Assembly: GCF_900112135.1 (NCBI RefSeq)
Contig: NZ_FOLC01000008.1
Span: forward strand, 1 to 64,000
Length of the DNA: 64,000 nucleotides
Reading direction: 5' to 3'
Origin: Collimonas sp. OK412
GTDB taxonomy: Bacteria; Pseudomonadota; Gammaproteobacteria; Burkholderiales; Burkholderiaceae_D
A program made the translations under genes and the position numbers. The notes beneath the pieces are model-generated. The model was not told where the DNA came from, searched no databases, and saw only the letters and a list, made by a program, of their open reading frames with translations. This document shows, piece by piece, positions 48,635 to 58,424 of the stretch. Every line of letters starts with the position of its first letter. Position 1 is the stretch's first letter.

Positions 48635-50164
48635 GTGGCATCAGATGAAATTGTTGATTTGCTGGTAGTGGGCGGCGGCGTTAACGGCGCCGGGATTGCG
48701 CGCGACGCCGCGGGCCGCGGATTGAGCGTGTTGCTTTGCGAGCAGGACGACCTGGCTTCGCACACTTCATCGGCCAGCACCAAGCTGATACATGGCGGCT
48801 TGCGTTATCTCGAACACTACGAATTCAGCCTGGTCCGCAAAGCCCTGCAAGAGCGCGAACTGCTGCTGCGCATGGCGCCGCACATCATCGCGCCGCTGCG
48901 CTTCGTGATGCCGCATGTGTCGAGCCTGCGGCCGGCCTGGATGATACGCGCCGGCCTGTTTTTATACGACAACCTGAGCAAGCGCGAATTGCTGCCCGGC
49001 TCGCGCTCCATCGATTTCCGCAAGCATCCGGCCGGTGCGCCGCTGAAGAAAACCCTGAGCAAAGGTTTCGTGTATTCCGACGCCTCGGTGCAAGATGCGC
49101 GCCTGGTGGTGCTCAATGCGATGGACGCCAAGGAACGCGGCGCCGCCATCCTCACCAGAACCCGCCTGATCGAAGCCAGGCAAGGTACGCAATACTGGGA
49201 CGCCACTTTGCTGTCGGCCGTGAGCGGCGCGACTACCAAGGTCAAGGCGCGCTGCGTGGTCAACGCTGCCGGTCCCTGGGTCGCCAGCTTGCTGAACAGC
49301 GCCTTGAATACGCCGGCCCAGCACCACATCCGCCTGGTCAAAGGCAGCCACATCGTCACCAAGCGCCTGTTCGACCACGACCATGCTTACATTTTCCAGA
49401 ATCCCGACAAGCGCATCGTCTTTGCGATTCCGTATGAAACCGACTTCACGCTGATCGGCACCACCGATGTCGAGTACAGCGGCAATCCGGGCAAGGTAGA
49501 GATTTCGGAGGAAGAAACCGCTTACCTGTGCGAATCGGTGAGCCGCTATTTCGAAGCCGCCGTGACGCCGCAACAGGTGGTCTGGTCGTATGCCGGCGTG
49601 CGGCCGCTGCTGGAAGAAGAGGTCGCCAATCCATCCGCGGTAACCCGCGACTACCGTCTTGAGCTGCGGGCCGAACAAGGGCTGGCGCCGGTGCTGTCGG
49701 TATTCGGCGGCAAGATCACCACTTACCGGCGCCTGGCGGAAGAAGCCATGGAGCAGCTGCAGCCGCTGTTCGGCTACATGAAATCGGACTGGACCGCGCA
49801 TGAAGCGCTGCCGGGCGGCGACATCGCCAACGCCGATTTCGCAGACTTTCAGCGGATTTTCCAGCAGCGCCATGCCTGGCTGCCGGCCGCCCTGGCGGCG
49901 CGTTATGCACGCACCTACGGCACCCGCGCGGCGCGCCTGCTGGACGGCATCCACGAGATGGCCGGGCTGGGCGAACTGTTCGGCGCCGACCTGTATGAAG
50001 CGGAAGTGCGCTACCTGATGCGCAACGAATGGGCGCTGACTGCCGACGACATCCTGTGGCGCCGTTCCAAGCTGGGATTGCGTTTTGATGCAACCGGAGT
50101 CGAACGCCTGCATGCCTGGCTGGAAGCGCAGCAAGTACCCGCACCGGCCGCCATGCTGGCGTGA
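48635..50164 (+). CDS. glpD: Aerobic glycerol-3-phosphate dehydrogenase
   Basis: GlpD oxidises glycerol 3-phosphate to dihydroxyacetone phosphate at the inner membrane and reduces quinone. The roughly 509-aa flavoprotein has the FAD motif DLLVVGGGVNGAGIARDAAGRG at the N-terminus, HTSSASTKLIHGGLRYLE, and GKITTYRRLAEEAM. The start is chosen by spacing: AAGGAG (48623-48628) ends right at an ATG (48629), which is too close, but is six bases from the in-frame GTG at 48635. It is followed by glpK. Confidence 0.94.
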   Translation: MASDEIVDLLVVGGGVNGAGIARDAAGRGLSVLLCEQDDLASHTSSASTKLIHGGLRYLEHYEFSLVRKALQERELLLRMAPHIIAPLRFVMPHVSSLRPAWMIRAGLFLYDNLSKRELLPGSRSIDFRKHPAGAPLKKTLSKGFVYSDASVQDARLVVLNAMDAKERGAAILTRTRLIEARQGTQYWDATLLSAVSGATTKVKARCVVNAAGPWVASLLNSALNTPAQHHIRLVKGSHIVTKRLFDHDHAYIFQNPDKRIVFAIPYETDFTLIGTTDVEYSGNPGKVEISEEETAYLCESVSRYFEAAVTPQQVVWSYAGVRPLLEEEVANPSAVTRDYRLELRAEQGLAPVLSVFGGKITTYRRLAEEAMEQLQPLFGYMKSDWTAHEALPGGDIANADFADFQRIFQQRHAWLPAALAARYARTYGTRAARLLDGIHEMAGLGELFGADLYEAEVRYLMRNEWALTADDILWRRSKLGLRFDATGVERLHAWLEAQQVPAPAAMLA

Positions 50165-50293
50165 AATGGTTTACCTGAAGTTTTGCCCGGCAGGCAGCAG
50201 CGCCGGAAGATAAAAAAGACAGGTCCGTAATCAGCCCCGGATCAAAGTCGCCCGGTCCGCCCAGGCGGATTCACCAACCTTGGAGTAGACAAG

Positions 50294-51790
50294 TTGAAAG
50301 ATAAATACATTTTAGCCCTGGATCAGGGAACGACCAGTTCGCGCGCCATCCTGTTCGACCGTCAAGGCAATATCGTTTCTTCGGCGCAGAAAGAATTCCG
50401 CCAGATCTATCCGCAGCCGGGCTGGGTCGAACATGATCCGCAGGAAATCTGGTCGACCCAGGTCGGCGTCGCCGCCGAGGCTTCGACCAACATCGGCCTG
50501 AACGGCACGTCGATCGCCGCCATCGGCATCACCAACCAGCGTGAAACCACCGTGGTCTGGGATCGCGAAACCGGCAAGGCAGTGTACAACGCCATCGTCT
50601 GGCAAGACCGCCGCACAGCCGCATTCTGCGACCAGCTGAAAGCCGACGGCCTGGCCGAAACCATCCGCGCAAAGACCGGCCTGCTGGTCGACTCGTATTT
50701 TTCCGGCACCAAGATCCGCTGGATACTGAACAACGTCGAAGGCGCGCAGCAGCTGGCAGACCAGGGCCGCCTGGCGTTCGGCACGATCGACACGTGGCTG
50801 GTCTGGAACATGACCCGCGGCAAGCTGCACCTGACCGATGTCTCGAACGCTTCGCGCACCATGCTGTTCAACATCCACACCATGGAATGGGATGACGAGC
50901 TGCTCAAGATCATGGGCGTGCCGCGCAGCATGCTGCCGGAAGTGCGTTCCTCCAGCGAAGTCTACGGCCACACCGAGATCTCCGGCTTCGGTTCCGAAAT
51001 CCCGCTGGCGGGGATTGCCGGCGACCAGCAGGCAGCCTTGTTCGGCCAGATGTGCACCGAACCCGGCATGGTCAAGAATACTTACGGCACCGGCTGTTTC
51101 ATGGTGATGAACACCGGCACCAAGCCGATCATTTCGAAAAACAACCTGCTGACCACGGTCGCCTGGAAAATCGGCAACGAAGTCAACTACGCGCTGGAAG
51201 GCAGCATCTTCATCGGCGGCGCCGTGGTGCAGTGGCTGCGCGACGGCCTCGGCATCATCAAGACTTCCACCGAAATCGAAGCACTGGCGCGCAGCGTCAA
51301 GAGCAGCGACGGCGTCTACCTGGTGCCGGCGTTTGCCGGCCTCGGCGCGCCGCACTGGAACCCGCACGCACGCGGCACCATTTTCGGCATTACCCGCGGC
51401 ACCACCTCGGCCCACTACGCGCGCGCCGCGCTGGACAGCATCGCTTACCAAACCATGGACGTATTGAAAGCCATGGAAGCGGACGCCGGCATCGTCATCC
51501 CGGAATTGCGTGTCGACGGCGGCGCCACTGCCAACAACCTGCTGATGCAATTCCAGTCCGACATCCTGGGCGTGGATGTGGTGCGCCCGAAAGTCACGGA
51601 AACCACGGCGCTGGGAGCTGCCTACCTGGCTGGCCTGGCAGTCGGCTACTGGAGCAGCACCGACGATGTGCGCGGCCAATGGCAGCTCGACCAGCGCTTC
51701 AAGCCGGCGCTGCCGGCGGAAGAAGTGCAGACCAGCATCAAAGGCTGGCAGCGGGCGATTGCAGCGGCCACGGTGTGGGCAGATTCCTGA
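50294..51790 (+). CDS. glpK: Glycerol kinase
   Basis: GlpK phosphorylates glycerol with ATP to glycerol 3-phosphate, trapping it in the cell. The 498-aa FGGY-family protein has [16 protein letters not shown] at the N-terminus, [45 protein letters not shown], and [23 protein letters not shown] at the ATP site. The start is TTG 50294, with GGAG eight bases upstream; no ATG fits. It lies 129 bp after glpD. Confidence 0.97.
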   Translation: MKDKYILALDQGTTSSRAILFDRQGNIVSSAQKEFRQIYPQPGWVEHDPQEIWSTQVGVAAEASTNIGLNGTSIAAIGITNQRETTVVWDRETGKAVYNAIVWQDRRTAAFCDQLKADGLAETIRAKTGLLVDSYFSGTKIRWILNNVEGAQQLADQGRLAFGTIDTWLVWNMTRGKLHLTDVSNASRTMLFNIHTMEWDDELLKIMGVPRSMLPEVRSSSEVYGHTEISGFGSEIPLAGIAGDQQAALFGQMCTEPGMVKNTYGTGCFMVMNTGTKPIISKNNLLTTVAWKIGNEVNYALEGSIFIGGAVVQWLRDGLGIIKTSTEIEALARSVKSSDGVYLVPAFAGLGAPHWNPHARGTIFGITRGTTSAHYARAALDSIAYQTMDVLKAMEADAGIVIPELRVDGGATANNLLMQFQSDILGVDVVRPKVTETTALGAAYLAGLAVGYWSSTDDVRGQWQLDQRFKPALPAEEVQTSIKGWQRAIAAATVWADS

Positions 51791-51830
51791 CCACCAGCCG
51801 GTAGCAAGCACTGTTGGATAAAAACAGACC

Positions 51831-51856
51831 GGAACGCAGGCCAGAATCTGCGTTCC
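51831..51856 (+). other. Hairpin between glpK and glpF
   Basis: GGAACGCAG (51831-51839) pairs perfectly with CTGCGTTCC (51848-51856) across an 8-base loop. Only mixed C/T bases follow, so it may be an attenuator or mRNA stabiliser that sets relative glpK and glpF levels rather than a full terminator. Confidence 0.5.
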
Positions 51857-51886
51857 TCTCACTTCCCATTTCCGAAAGAGTTCCTC

Positions 51887-52600
51887 ATGACTCCCTTTTT
51901 AGCTGAATTCGTGGGCACCGCCCTGATTGTCTTGCTTGGCAACGGCGTGGTTGCCAATGTACTTTTAAGTAAAACCCATGGCCATGGCAGCGGCCTGATC
52001 GTGATCACGGTCGGCTGGGCGATGGCCGTATTCGTTGGTGTTTTTGTGGCGGCATCGTCCAGCGGCGCCCACCTGAATCCGGCCGTGACCCTGGCGCTGG
52101 CGGTGGCCGGCAAGTTCGCCTGGGGCAGCGTGCCGGGTTATATCCTGTCGCAGATGCTGGGCGGGATGATGGGTGCTTTCCTGGTATGGCTGGTGTACCG
52201 CAATCACTTCGCCGAAACTACGGACGGCAATTTGAAGCTGGCTGCGTTTTGCACGGCGCCGGCGATCCGCAACACCTTCGGCAACGTAGTGTCTGAAGTG
52301 GTCGGCACTTTCGTGCTGGTCTATTGCGTACTGAATATCGCTTCGCCGAAGATGGGCCTGGGCGCGCTGGACGCGCTGCCGGTGGCTTTGCTGGTGATGA
52401 GCATCGGCGTTTCCCTGGGCGGCACCACCGGTTATGCGATCAACCCGGCACGTGACCTGGGCCCGCGCCTGATGCACGCATTGCTGCCGATTCCCGGCAA
52501 ACGCGACAGCGACTGGGGTTATGCCTTGGTGCCTGTGGTGGGTTCGATCTGCGGCGGCGTGCTGGCGGCGCTGGTGTACGGCCTGCAAATGGCGCATTGA
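51887..52600 (+). CDS. glpF: Glycerol uptake facilitator (aquaglyceroporin)
   Basis: GlpF lets glycerol diffuse across the inner membrane for GlpK. The 237-aa MIP-family protein has six helices and two half-helices with NPA signatures: HLNPAVT (N64-A66) and GYAINPARDLGPR. The Asp after the second NPA (NPARD) marks glycerol channels as opposed to water-only aquaporins. CGAAAGAG precedes the start. Its gene follows glpK in the same direction. Confidence 0.95.
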   Translation: MTPFLAEFVGTALIVLLGNGVVANVLLSKTHGHGSGLIVITVGWAMAVFVGVFVAASSSGAHLNPAVTLALAVAGKFAWGSVPGYILSQMLGGMMGAFLVWLVYRNHFAETTDGNLKLAAFCTAPAIRNTFGNVVSEVVGTFVLVYCVLNIASPKMGLGALDALPVALLVMSIGVSLGGTTGYAINPARDLGPRLMHALLPIPGKRDSDWGYALVPVVGSICGGVLAALVYGLQMAH

Positions 52601-52668
52601 GCTGCGATTGACGATGTATCCGGATCGGCCGGCGGCAAAGCCGGGAACCGGTCCGGAATGTTCCTGCC

Positions 52669-53163
52669 TTATTTCCCCAGCAATTTCTCGATATCCGCCG
52701 TCAGCGCTTCCGGCTTGGTCTGCGGTGCAAAACGGTCAACCACGCCGCCATCCTTGTTCACCAGGAATTTGGTGAAATTCCATTTGATGCCCTCGCTGCC
52801 CAGCAAACCCGGCGCCGCATTTTTCAGGTACTGGTAGAGCGGCGCCGCATGGTCGCCGTTGACGTCGATCTTCTCGAACAGGGGAAAAGTGACGCCATAG
52901 TTCTTTTCGCAGAAAGCGCCGATTTCGTCGGCGGTTCCCGGTTCCTGGGCGCCGAACTGGTTGCACGGAAAGCCCAGTACTTCGAAGCCTTGCGCGCGGT
53001 ACTTCTGGTAAATCTCTTCCAGTCCCTTGTACTGCGGCGTGAAGCCGCAGTTGCTGGCAGTGTTGACGATCAGCAGCACCTTGCCGCGGAAGGCCGCCAG
53101 CGACTCAGGCGTGCCGTCCAGCTGCTTGACGGTGAAATCATAAATGCTAGTGTCGGTAGTCAT
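52669..53163 (-). CDS. Glutathione peroxidase (Cys type)
   Basis: The 164-aa thioredoxin-fold enzyme reduces peroxides with thiol donors. The peroxidatic Cys is C39 in VNTASNCGFTPQY, with the conserved Gln in GFPCNQFGAQEPG and Trp/Asn in IKWNFTKFLV completing the site. A second Cys (C75 in FPCNQF) may form a resolving disulfide, as in thioredoxin-dependent forms. Its ATG overlaps the pilU stop by four bases (ATGA), so it is probably translated from the pilU message. Confidence 0.94.
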   Translation of the reverse strand: MTTDTSIYDFTVKQLDGTPESLAAFRGKVLLIVNTASNCGFTPQYKGLEEIYQKYRAQGFEVLGFPCNQFGAQEPGTADEIGAFCEKNYGVTFPLFEKIDVNGDHAAPLYQYLKNAAPGLLGSEGIKWNFTKFLVNKDGGVVDRFAPQTKPEALTADIEKLLGK

Positions 53164-54296
53164 ACTATCCCCAGGTGTTCAGTGCCGGCTGCAAGGTCGC
53201 GGTCCTTTGCATCCTTGCCGCGCAGCTTGATGGCGAGACGCAGATCGTTGACCGAATCGGCGTTGCGCAAGGCGTCTTCATAGCTGATTTTATCCTCTTC
53301 GTACAAATCGAACAGGGCTTGGTCAAAAGTCTGCATGCCGAGTTCGCGCGACTTCTTCATGATTTCCTTGATCTCGTGCACGTCGCCCTTGAAGATCAGG
53401 TCGGAAATCAGCGGCGAATTCAGCATGATCTCAACCGCTACCGCACGTCCCTTCACGGTTTTCAGCGGCACCAGGCGTTGCGAGATGATGCCTTTCAGGT
53501 TGAGCGACAAGTCCATCAGCAGCTGCGGCCGGCGCTCTTCGGGGAAAAAGTTGATGATGCGGTCAAGCGCCTGGTTGGAACTGTTGGCGTGCAAGGTGGC
53601 CAGGCACAAGTGGCCGGTTTCGGCGAAGGCGATAGCGTAGTCCATGGTTTCACGGTCACGGATTTCGCCGATCAGGATCACGTCCGGCGCCTGGCGCAAC
53701 GTGTTCTTCAGCGCCACGCCCCAGTTGTCGGTATCGACGCCGACTTCACGCTGGGTCACGATGCAATTCTTGTGCGGGTGGATGTACTCGACCGGATCTT
53801 CGATGGTGATGATGTGGCCGTAGCTGTTTTCGTTGCGATAGCCGACCATCGCCGCCAGCGTGGTCGATTTGCCGGAGCCGGTGGCGCCGACCATGATCAC
53901 CAGGCCGCGCTTGGTCATGGCGACCTCTTTCAGCGTGGGCGGCAGGCCCAGGTCTTCGAATTTCGGGATGTCGGTGGTGATCGTGCGCAGCACCATGCCG
54001 ACCCGGCCTTGCTGGATGAAGGCCGAAGCCCGGAACCGTCCCAGACCGGCCGGGCTGATGGCGAAATTGCATTCCTTGGTTTCTTCGAAATCGGCAGCCT
54101 GCTTGTCGCTCATGATGGCGCGCGCCAGTTCCAGGGTATGCACCGAAGTCAGCGCCTGGTTCGACACCGGGGTGATCTTGCCGTCGATCTTGAACGCAGG
54201 CGGGAAGTCTGCGGTAATGAACAAATCGGAGCCGCGCTTGCTGACCATCAGGCGCAGCAAGTCGTGCATGAATTTGGTGGCTTGATCTCTTTCCAT
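53160..54296 (-). CDS. pilU: Type IV pilus twitching-motility ATPase PilU
   Basis: PilU is a PilT-dependent retraction ATPase. The 378-aa protein has Walker A GATGSGKST (137-145), the Asp box ITIEDPVEYIH, Walker B in ILIGEIRDRETM, the His box LCLATLHANSSNQALDR, and a C-terminal tail longer than PilT. It follows pilT by 33 bp on the same strand, the usual pilT-pilU order. Confidence 0.95.
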   Translation of the reverse strand: MERDQATKFMHDLLRLMVSKRGSDLFITADFPPAFKIDGKITPVSNQALTSVHTLELARAIMSDKQAADFEETKECNFAISPAGLGRFRASAFIQQGRVGMVLRTITTDIPKFEDLGLPPTLKEVAMTKRGLVIMVGATGSGKSTTLAAMVGYRNENSYGHIITIEDPVEYIHPHKNCIVTQREVGVDTDNWGVALKNTLRQAPDVILIGEIRDRETMDYAIAFAETGHLCLATLHANSSNQALDRIINFFPEERRPQLLMDLSLNLKGIISQRLVPLKTVKGRAVAVEIMLNSPLISDLIFKGDVHEIKEIMKKSRELGMQTFDQALFDLYEEDKISYEDALRNADSVNDLRLAIKLRGKDAKDRDLAAGTEHLGIV

Positions 54297-54329
54297 GATT
54301 CTTATCCTAATGTATTTGCAGCCCGGGTT

Positions 54330-55373
54330 TTAGCCTGGGAAATTGTCCGGTGTCTTGGCCGCTGCGCGCGCGCTGGCCAGCGAGATCACATTGCGCTTGA
54401 CCAGTTCGGTCAGGTTGCTGTCCAGGGTTTGCATGCCCATGTTGCTGCCGGTCTGGATCGCCGAGTACATCTGCGCAATCTTGCTTTCGCGGATCAGGTT
54501 GCGGATCGCCGGCGTGCCCAGCATGATTTCATGGGCCGCAACGCGGCCGGAGCCGTCCTTGGTCTTCAGCAGGCTTTGCGAAATCACCGCCTGCAGCGAT
54601 TCCGACAGCATGGCGCGCACCATTTCCTTTTCTTCGCCTGGGAACACGTCGACGATACGGTCGATGGTCTTGGCGGCGGAAGAGGTGTGCAGGGTGCCGA
54701 ACACCAGGTGGCCGGTTTCGGCGGCGGTCAGCGCCAGGCGGATGGTTTCAAGGTCGCGCAATTCACCCACCAGGATCACGTCCGGGTCTTCACGCAAGGC
54801 CGAACGCAGCGCATTGCTGAAGGAATGGGTGTGCGGGCCGACTTCACGCTGGTTGATCAGGCATTTGTTCGACTGGTGGACGAATTCGATCGGATCTTCG
54901 ATGGTCAGGATGTGCGCGTATTCGTTCTCGTTGACATGGTTGACCATGGCGGCCAGCGTGGTCGACTTGCCGGAACCGGTAGGGCCGGTGACCAGCACCA
55001 GGCCGCGCGGCTTGAGCGACAGCTCGGCAAAGATGCGCGGCGCGTTGAGCTGTTCCAGCGTCAGGACGGTCGACGGAATCGTCCGCAGCACGGCCGCGGC
55101 GCCGCGGTCCTGGTTGAATGCATTGACGCGGAAGCGCGCCAGGCCCGGGATTTCAAAGGAAAAATCGCATTCCAGATGTTCTTCGTACGCCTTGCGCTGG
55201 CCGTCGTTCATGATGTCATAGATCATGGAATGCACGTCCTTGTGCTCCAGCGGCGGCAGGTTGATGCGGCGCACATCGCCATGAACCCGGATCATCGGCG
55301 GCAAGCCTGCTGATAAATGCAAATCGGATGCCTTATTCTTCACCGAAAAAGCCAGAAGTTCGGAAATGTCCAT
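54330..55373 (-). CDS. pilT: Type IV pilus retraction ATPase PilT
   Basis: PilT is the hexameric motor that pulls pili back for twitching motility. The 347-aa protein has Walker A GPTGSGKST (130-138), the Asp box TIEDPIEFVH, Walker B VGELRDLETI, the His box LVFGTLHTSSAAKT, and the AIRNLIRE motif needed for retraction. It starts MDISELLAFSVKNKASDLHLSAG, as in other PilT proteins. It is divergent from yggS across 122 bp. Confidence 0.97.
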   Translation of the reverse strand: MDISELLAFSVKNKASDLHLSAGLPPMIRVHGDVRRINLPPLEHKDVHSMIYDIMNDGQRKAYEEHLECDFSFEIPGLARFRVNAFNQDRGAAAVLRTIPSTVLTLEQLNAPRIFAELSLKPRGLVLVTGPTGSGKSTTLAAMVNHVNENEYAHILTIEDPIEFVHQSNKCLINQREVGPHTHSFSNALRSALREDPDVILVGELRDLETIRLALTAAETGHLVFGTLHTSSAAKTIDRIVDVFPGEEKEMVRAMLSESLQAVISQSLLKTKDGSGRVAAHEIMLGTPAIRNLIRESKIAQMYSAIQTGSNMGMQTLDSNLTELVKRNVISLASARAAAKTPDNFPG

Positions 55374-55495
55374 TTATAATCCCTGTGCTGTATTTTGTTT
55401 GTTGAAATGCATTTTCCTGCCCAGGCGCTGCTTGTCAAAACCGCCTGGCCATGCAAGTTGGTAGTTCTTTACGGCAATTTTCAAACTCTCCGATT

Positions 55496-56251
55496 ATGTC
55501 CTTAATGTCGCACAAGTTGCAAGCCGTCCATAGCAGTATTCATGCCACGGCCGTTGCGGTGTCGCGCCGACCTGACAGTGTGGCGCTGCTGGCGGTGTCC
55601 AAAACCTTCGGCGCCGACGCGGTGCTGGAAGCGATCGCCGCCGGCCAGCGCGCCTTCGGCGAAAATTATCTGCAGGAGGCGCTGGCCAAAATGGCTGAGG
55701 TCGAGCTGGCGCTGAAGTCTGGACAGCGCGACGATGTCTTGCTGGAATGGCATTTTATCGGTCCGATCCAGAGCAACAAGACGCGCGCCATCGCTGAGCA
55801 TTTCGATTGGGTGCACACGGTCGACCGCGAAAAAATCGCCCAGCGCCTGTCGCAGCAGCGGCCGCCGCAACTGGCGCCGCTGAACATCTGCCTGCAGGTG
55901 AATATCAGCGGCGAAGCAAGCAAGAGCGGCCTGGCGCCGTCGGAATTGCCGGCTGTGGCGCGTGCCGTTGCGGGATTGCCGGGGCTGAGGCTGCGCGGCC
56001 TGATGGCGATACCGGAGCCGACCGACGACCGGCAAAAACAGCATGCGGCATTTCGCCAGACCAGGGAATTGCTGGAGCAGCTGCAGCAGGACCTGGGCGC
56101 GCAGCTAGCTGGACAGCAAGCTGGGCAGCAACTAGACACTTTGTCGATGGGCATGTCGGCAGACATGGTGGCGGCGATTGAAGAGGGCGCTACCATCGTG
56201 CGCGTGGGCAGTGCAATTTTTGGGCAACGGGAACGGAATCATGAAAAATAA
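55496..56251 (+). CDS. yggS: YggS/PLPBP-family pyridoxal-phosphate homeostasis protein
   Basis: The 251-aa TIM-barrel protein binds PLP on the Lys of LLAVSKTFGADAVLEAI and shows FGENYLQEAL, WHFIGPIQSNKTR, CLQVNISGEASKSGL, LRGLMAIPEP and LSMGMSADMVAAIEEGATIVRVGSAIFG. These proteins buffer PLP and affect amino-acid balance; they have no known catalysis. Start ATG 55496 or 55505. Its last 11 bases overlap the proC start. Confidence 0.93.
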   Translation: MSLMSHKLQAVHSSIHATAVAVSRRPDSVALLAVSKTFGADAVLEAIAAGQRAFGENYLQEALAKMAEVELALKSGQRDDVLLEWHFIGPIQSNKTRAIAEHFDWVHTVDREKIAQRLSQQRPPQLAPLNICLQVNISGEASKSGLAPSELPAVARAVAGLPGLRLRGLMAIPEPTDDRQKQHAAFRQTRELLEQLQQDLGAQLAGQQAGQQLDTLSMGMSADMVAAIEEGATIVRVGSAIFGQRERNHEK

Positions 56252-57065
56252 ATTGAATATCGGCTTCATCGGCGGCGGCAATATGGCGGCGGCCCTGATC
56301 GGCGGCCTGGCCGGCAAGGTGACCGACGGCGCCAACATCCATGTGGTCGACCTGAATCCGGAGGCGCTGCAGAATCTGGCGCAGCGCTTCGGCGTCAGCA
56401 CGGCGACCGGAATCGATGCCGCGATCGAGGCCTGTGAAGTGATCGTGCTGGCGGTCAAGCCGCAGCAGATGAAGGAAGTCGTGGCCAAATTGCGGCCGCA
56501 TGTCCGGACCCAGCTGGTGCTGTCGATTGCCGCCGGGATTCGCGCGGTAGACCTGGCGCGCTGGCTGGGCGGCCACGACGCCATCGTGCGCTGCATGCCG
56601 AATACGCCGGCGCTGATCGGCCAGGGCATTACCGGAATGGTCGCCACCGCCGGCGTGTCGCCGGCCCAGCGCGAGACTGCCGACCTGATCTTGCGCGCGG
56701 TGGGCAGCACGGTATGGCTGGATGACGAAGCAAAGATCGATGCGGTGACGGCGGTGTCCGGCAGCGGCCCGGCGTATGTGTTTTATTTTATCGAAGCAAT
56801 GCAGCAGGCGGCACAGGAACTCGGCCTGACCGCGCAACAGGGCATCGAACTGGCCAAGGCCACCTTCACCGGCGCAGCGCAGCTGGCGGCACAATCGTCG
56901 GAGCCGGTGTCCCTGCTGCGCGAGCGCGTGACCTCCAAGGGCGGCACCACGTATGCTGCGTTGAGCAGCATGGAGGCTGCGGATGTGAAGGGCGCGATCA
57001 TCGCTGCCGTCAAATCAGCCGCGCTGCGCGGCCAGGAGCTGGGCGACGAATTCGGACGCGACTAG
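56241..57065 (+). CDS. proC: Pyrroline-5-carboxylate reductase
   Basis: ProC makes proline from pyrroline-5-carboxylate with NAD(P)H. The 274-aa protein has the Rossmann start IGFIGGGNMAAALIGGL, VILAVKPQQMKEV-type block, MPNTPALIGQGITGM and the C-terminal signature VSGSGPAYVFYFIEAM with ERVTSKGGTTYAAL. It overlaps yggS by 11 bases, a common yggS-proC unit. A strong terminator follows. Confidence 0.96.
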   Translation: MKNKLNIGFIGGGNMAAALIGGLAGKVTDGANIHVVDLNPEALQNLAQRFGVSTATGIDAAIEACEVIVLAVKPQQMKEVVAKLRPHVRTQLVLSIAAGIRAVDLARWLGGHDAIVRCMPNTPALIGQGITGMVATAGVSPAQRETADLILRAVGSTVWLDDEAKIDAVTAVSGSGPAYVFYFIEAMQQAAQELGLTAQQGIELAKATFTGAAQLAAQSSEPVSLLRERVTSKGGTTYAALSSMEAADVKGAIIAAVKSAALRGQELGDEFGRD

Positions 57066-57086
57066 CGCCGGGACGGTATTGCATAT

Positions 57087-57127
57087 AAAAAAACAGCGGC
57101 ATCGCATGGCGATTGCCGCTGTTTTTT
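57087..57127. terminator. Bidirectional Rho-independent terminator after proC
   Basis: The two 19-base arms (57087-57105 and 57109-57127) are nearly perfectly complementary, with a 3-base loop, seven A at the left end and seven T at the right. It can end proC and the convergent DUF883 gene. Confidence 0.92.
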
Positions 57128-57168
57128 TTATTGTTGAGCCGCAGTAGTGTCGAGGCTCCGGCCGCACT

Positions 57169-57489
57169 TTATTTGTTGCGGCCAATCGCCAGCCCAGCCA
57201 GCAAACCGATGACGGCCGCCACGCTGACAGCTTTCCATGGATTGTCGCCGACATATTCATCGGTGACATGGGCCGCGTGCTTGGTGTGCGCCACGGCTTT
57301 CTTGGTGGCTTTCGGCAGTTCCGTCTTGGCTGTTTCCAGCGCTGCTTTCAGCTTCTCACGGGCCGAGTTGTATTTTTTTTCCGCATGGTCATGGGTATCG
57401 TCGAGCAGGGTTTCCGCTTCCTTGATCACGGATTTGAGTTCGCCAGCCAGATTGTCGCGCATCTCTTTTACGTTGTCGGTAGTAGCCAT
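57169..57489 (-). CDS. DUF883 (ElaB/YqjD/CsbD-like) membrane-anchored protein
   Basis: The 106-aa protein is a long charged amphipathic helix (VKEMRDNLAGELKSVIKEAE, then SAREKLKAALETAKTEL) with a C-terminal membrane anchor DNPWKAVSVAAVIGLLAGLAIGR. That is the ElaB/YqjD layout; E. coli relatives bind ribosomes and are made in stationary phase. No enzymatic motif. It stands alone between convergent proC and upstream ubiA on the same strand. Confidence 0.9.
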   Translation of the reverse strand: MATTDNVKEMRDNLAGELKSVIKEAETLLDDTHDHAEKKYNSAREKLKAALETAKTELPKATKKAVAHTKHAAHVTDEYVGDNPWKAVSVAAVIGLLAGLAIGRNK

Positions 57490-57569
57490 GTTTGCCTCTT
57501 CAATGTGGATTGCGGGGAAAGATGTTGCCTAATATATCACGATAATCATGCCGGGTTGCCGCCGGACAT

Positions 57570-58424
57570 CTACCGGAGCGCATAGTCCAGGGCGATCCCG
57601 CCGAATACCGCCGCTCCCAGCCAGTTGTTGTGGCGAAAAGCGGCGAAGCAGCCGGCGCGTTCGCGGCTGCGGATCAAGCGGTAGTGGTAGACCGCACATC
57701 CGGCCGCCACCAGCATGCCGGCGCTGAACCAGGCGCGCAGGCCGAATTGCCAGCCTACTGTAAATACTAATCCTAAACTGAGCGCGTAACAAAGCATGAT
57801 TGCTGTTACGTCGTAGCGGCCGAAGGTAATCGCCGAAGTCCGGATGCCGATTTTCAGGTCGTCGTCACGGTCGACCATGGCGTATTCGGTGTCGTAGGCG
57901 ACGGCCCAGAATACATTCGCCAGCAACAGCAGCCAGGCGGCGGCCGGCACCGTTCCCTGGACCGCGGCGAAACCCATGGGAATGCCGAAGCCGAAGGCGA
58001 TGCCGAGGTAGGCTTGCGGAATCGCGAAGAAGCGCTTGAAGTAGGGATAGCTGCCGGCCACGATCACGGCGACGACCGACAGCTCCTTGGTCAGCGTGTT
58101 CAGCGGCAGGATCAGCAGCAGCGACAGCAGCGTCAGCACGACGGCCACCATCACCGCTTCCCAGGCGGCGATCTTGCCGCTGGTCAGCGGCCGCTCGGCG
58201 GTGCGTTTGACGTGCTTGTCGAAATCGCGGTCGGCGAAATCGTTGATCGCGCAGCCGGCCGAGCGCATCAGGGCGGTGCCGAGGCAGAAAATCGCGACCA
58301 GGGCCCAGGCCGGCTTGCCCTCGGCCGCCAGCCACAGGGCGGCCAGGGTTGGCCACAGCAGCAGCAGGATGCCGATGGGTTTGTCCATGCGGATCAGCCG
58401 GAAGTAGAGTTTGAGACGATTCAT
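57570..58424 (-). CDS. ubiA: 4-hydroxybenzoate octaprenyltransferase
   Basis: UbiA attaches the polyprenyl tail to 4-hydroxybenzoate in ubiquinone synthesis in the inner membrane. The 284-aa protein has about eight helices, the first Asp-rich motif [15 protein letters not shown] and the second in [13 protein letters not shown], both needed for Mg-diphosphate binding. The start [18 protein letters not shown] at 58424 fits the family; the frame is open 21 codons further without similarity. Confidence 0.95.
   Translation of the reverse strand: MNRLKLYFRLIRMDKPIGILLLLWPTLAALWLAAEGKPAWALVAIFCLGTALMRSAGCAINDFADRDFDKHVKRTAERPLTSGKIAAWEAVMVAVVLTLLSLLLILPLNTLTKELSVVAVIVAGSYPYFKRFFAIPQAYLGIAFGFGIPMGFAAVQGTVPAAAWLLLLANVFWAVAYDTEYAMVDRDDDLKIGIRTSAITFGRYDVTAIMLCYALSLGLVFTVGWQFGLRAWFSAGMLVAAGCAVYHYRLIRSRERAGCFAAFRHNNWLGAAVFGGIALDYALR

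Noticed and set aside
50312-51862. 516-codon minus-strand frame opposite glpK
   Set aside because: Antisense shadow; glpK is complete with its own ribosome site.
53175-55313. 712-codon plus-strand frame opposite pilU and pilT
   Set aside because: The apparent internal repeat in its translation is only the mirror of the PilT/PilU homology.
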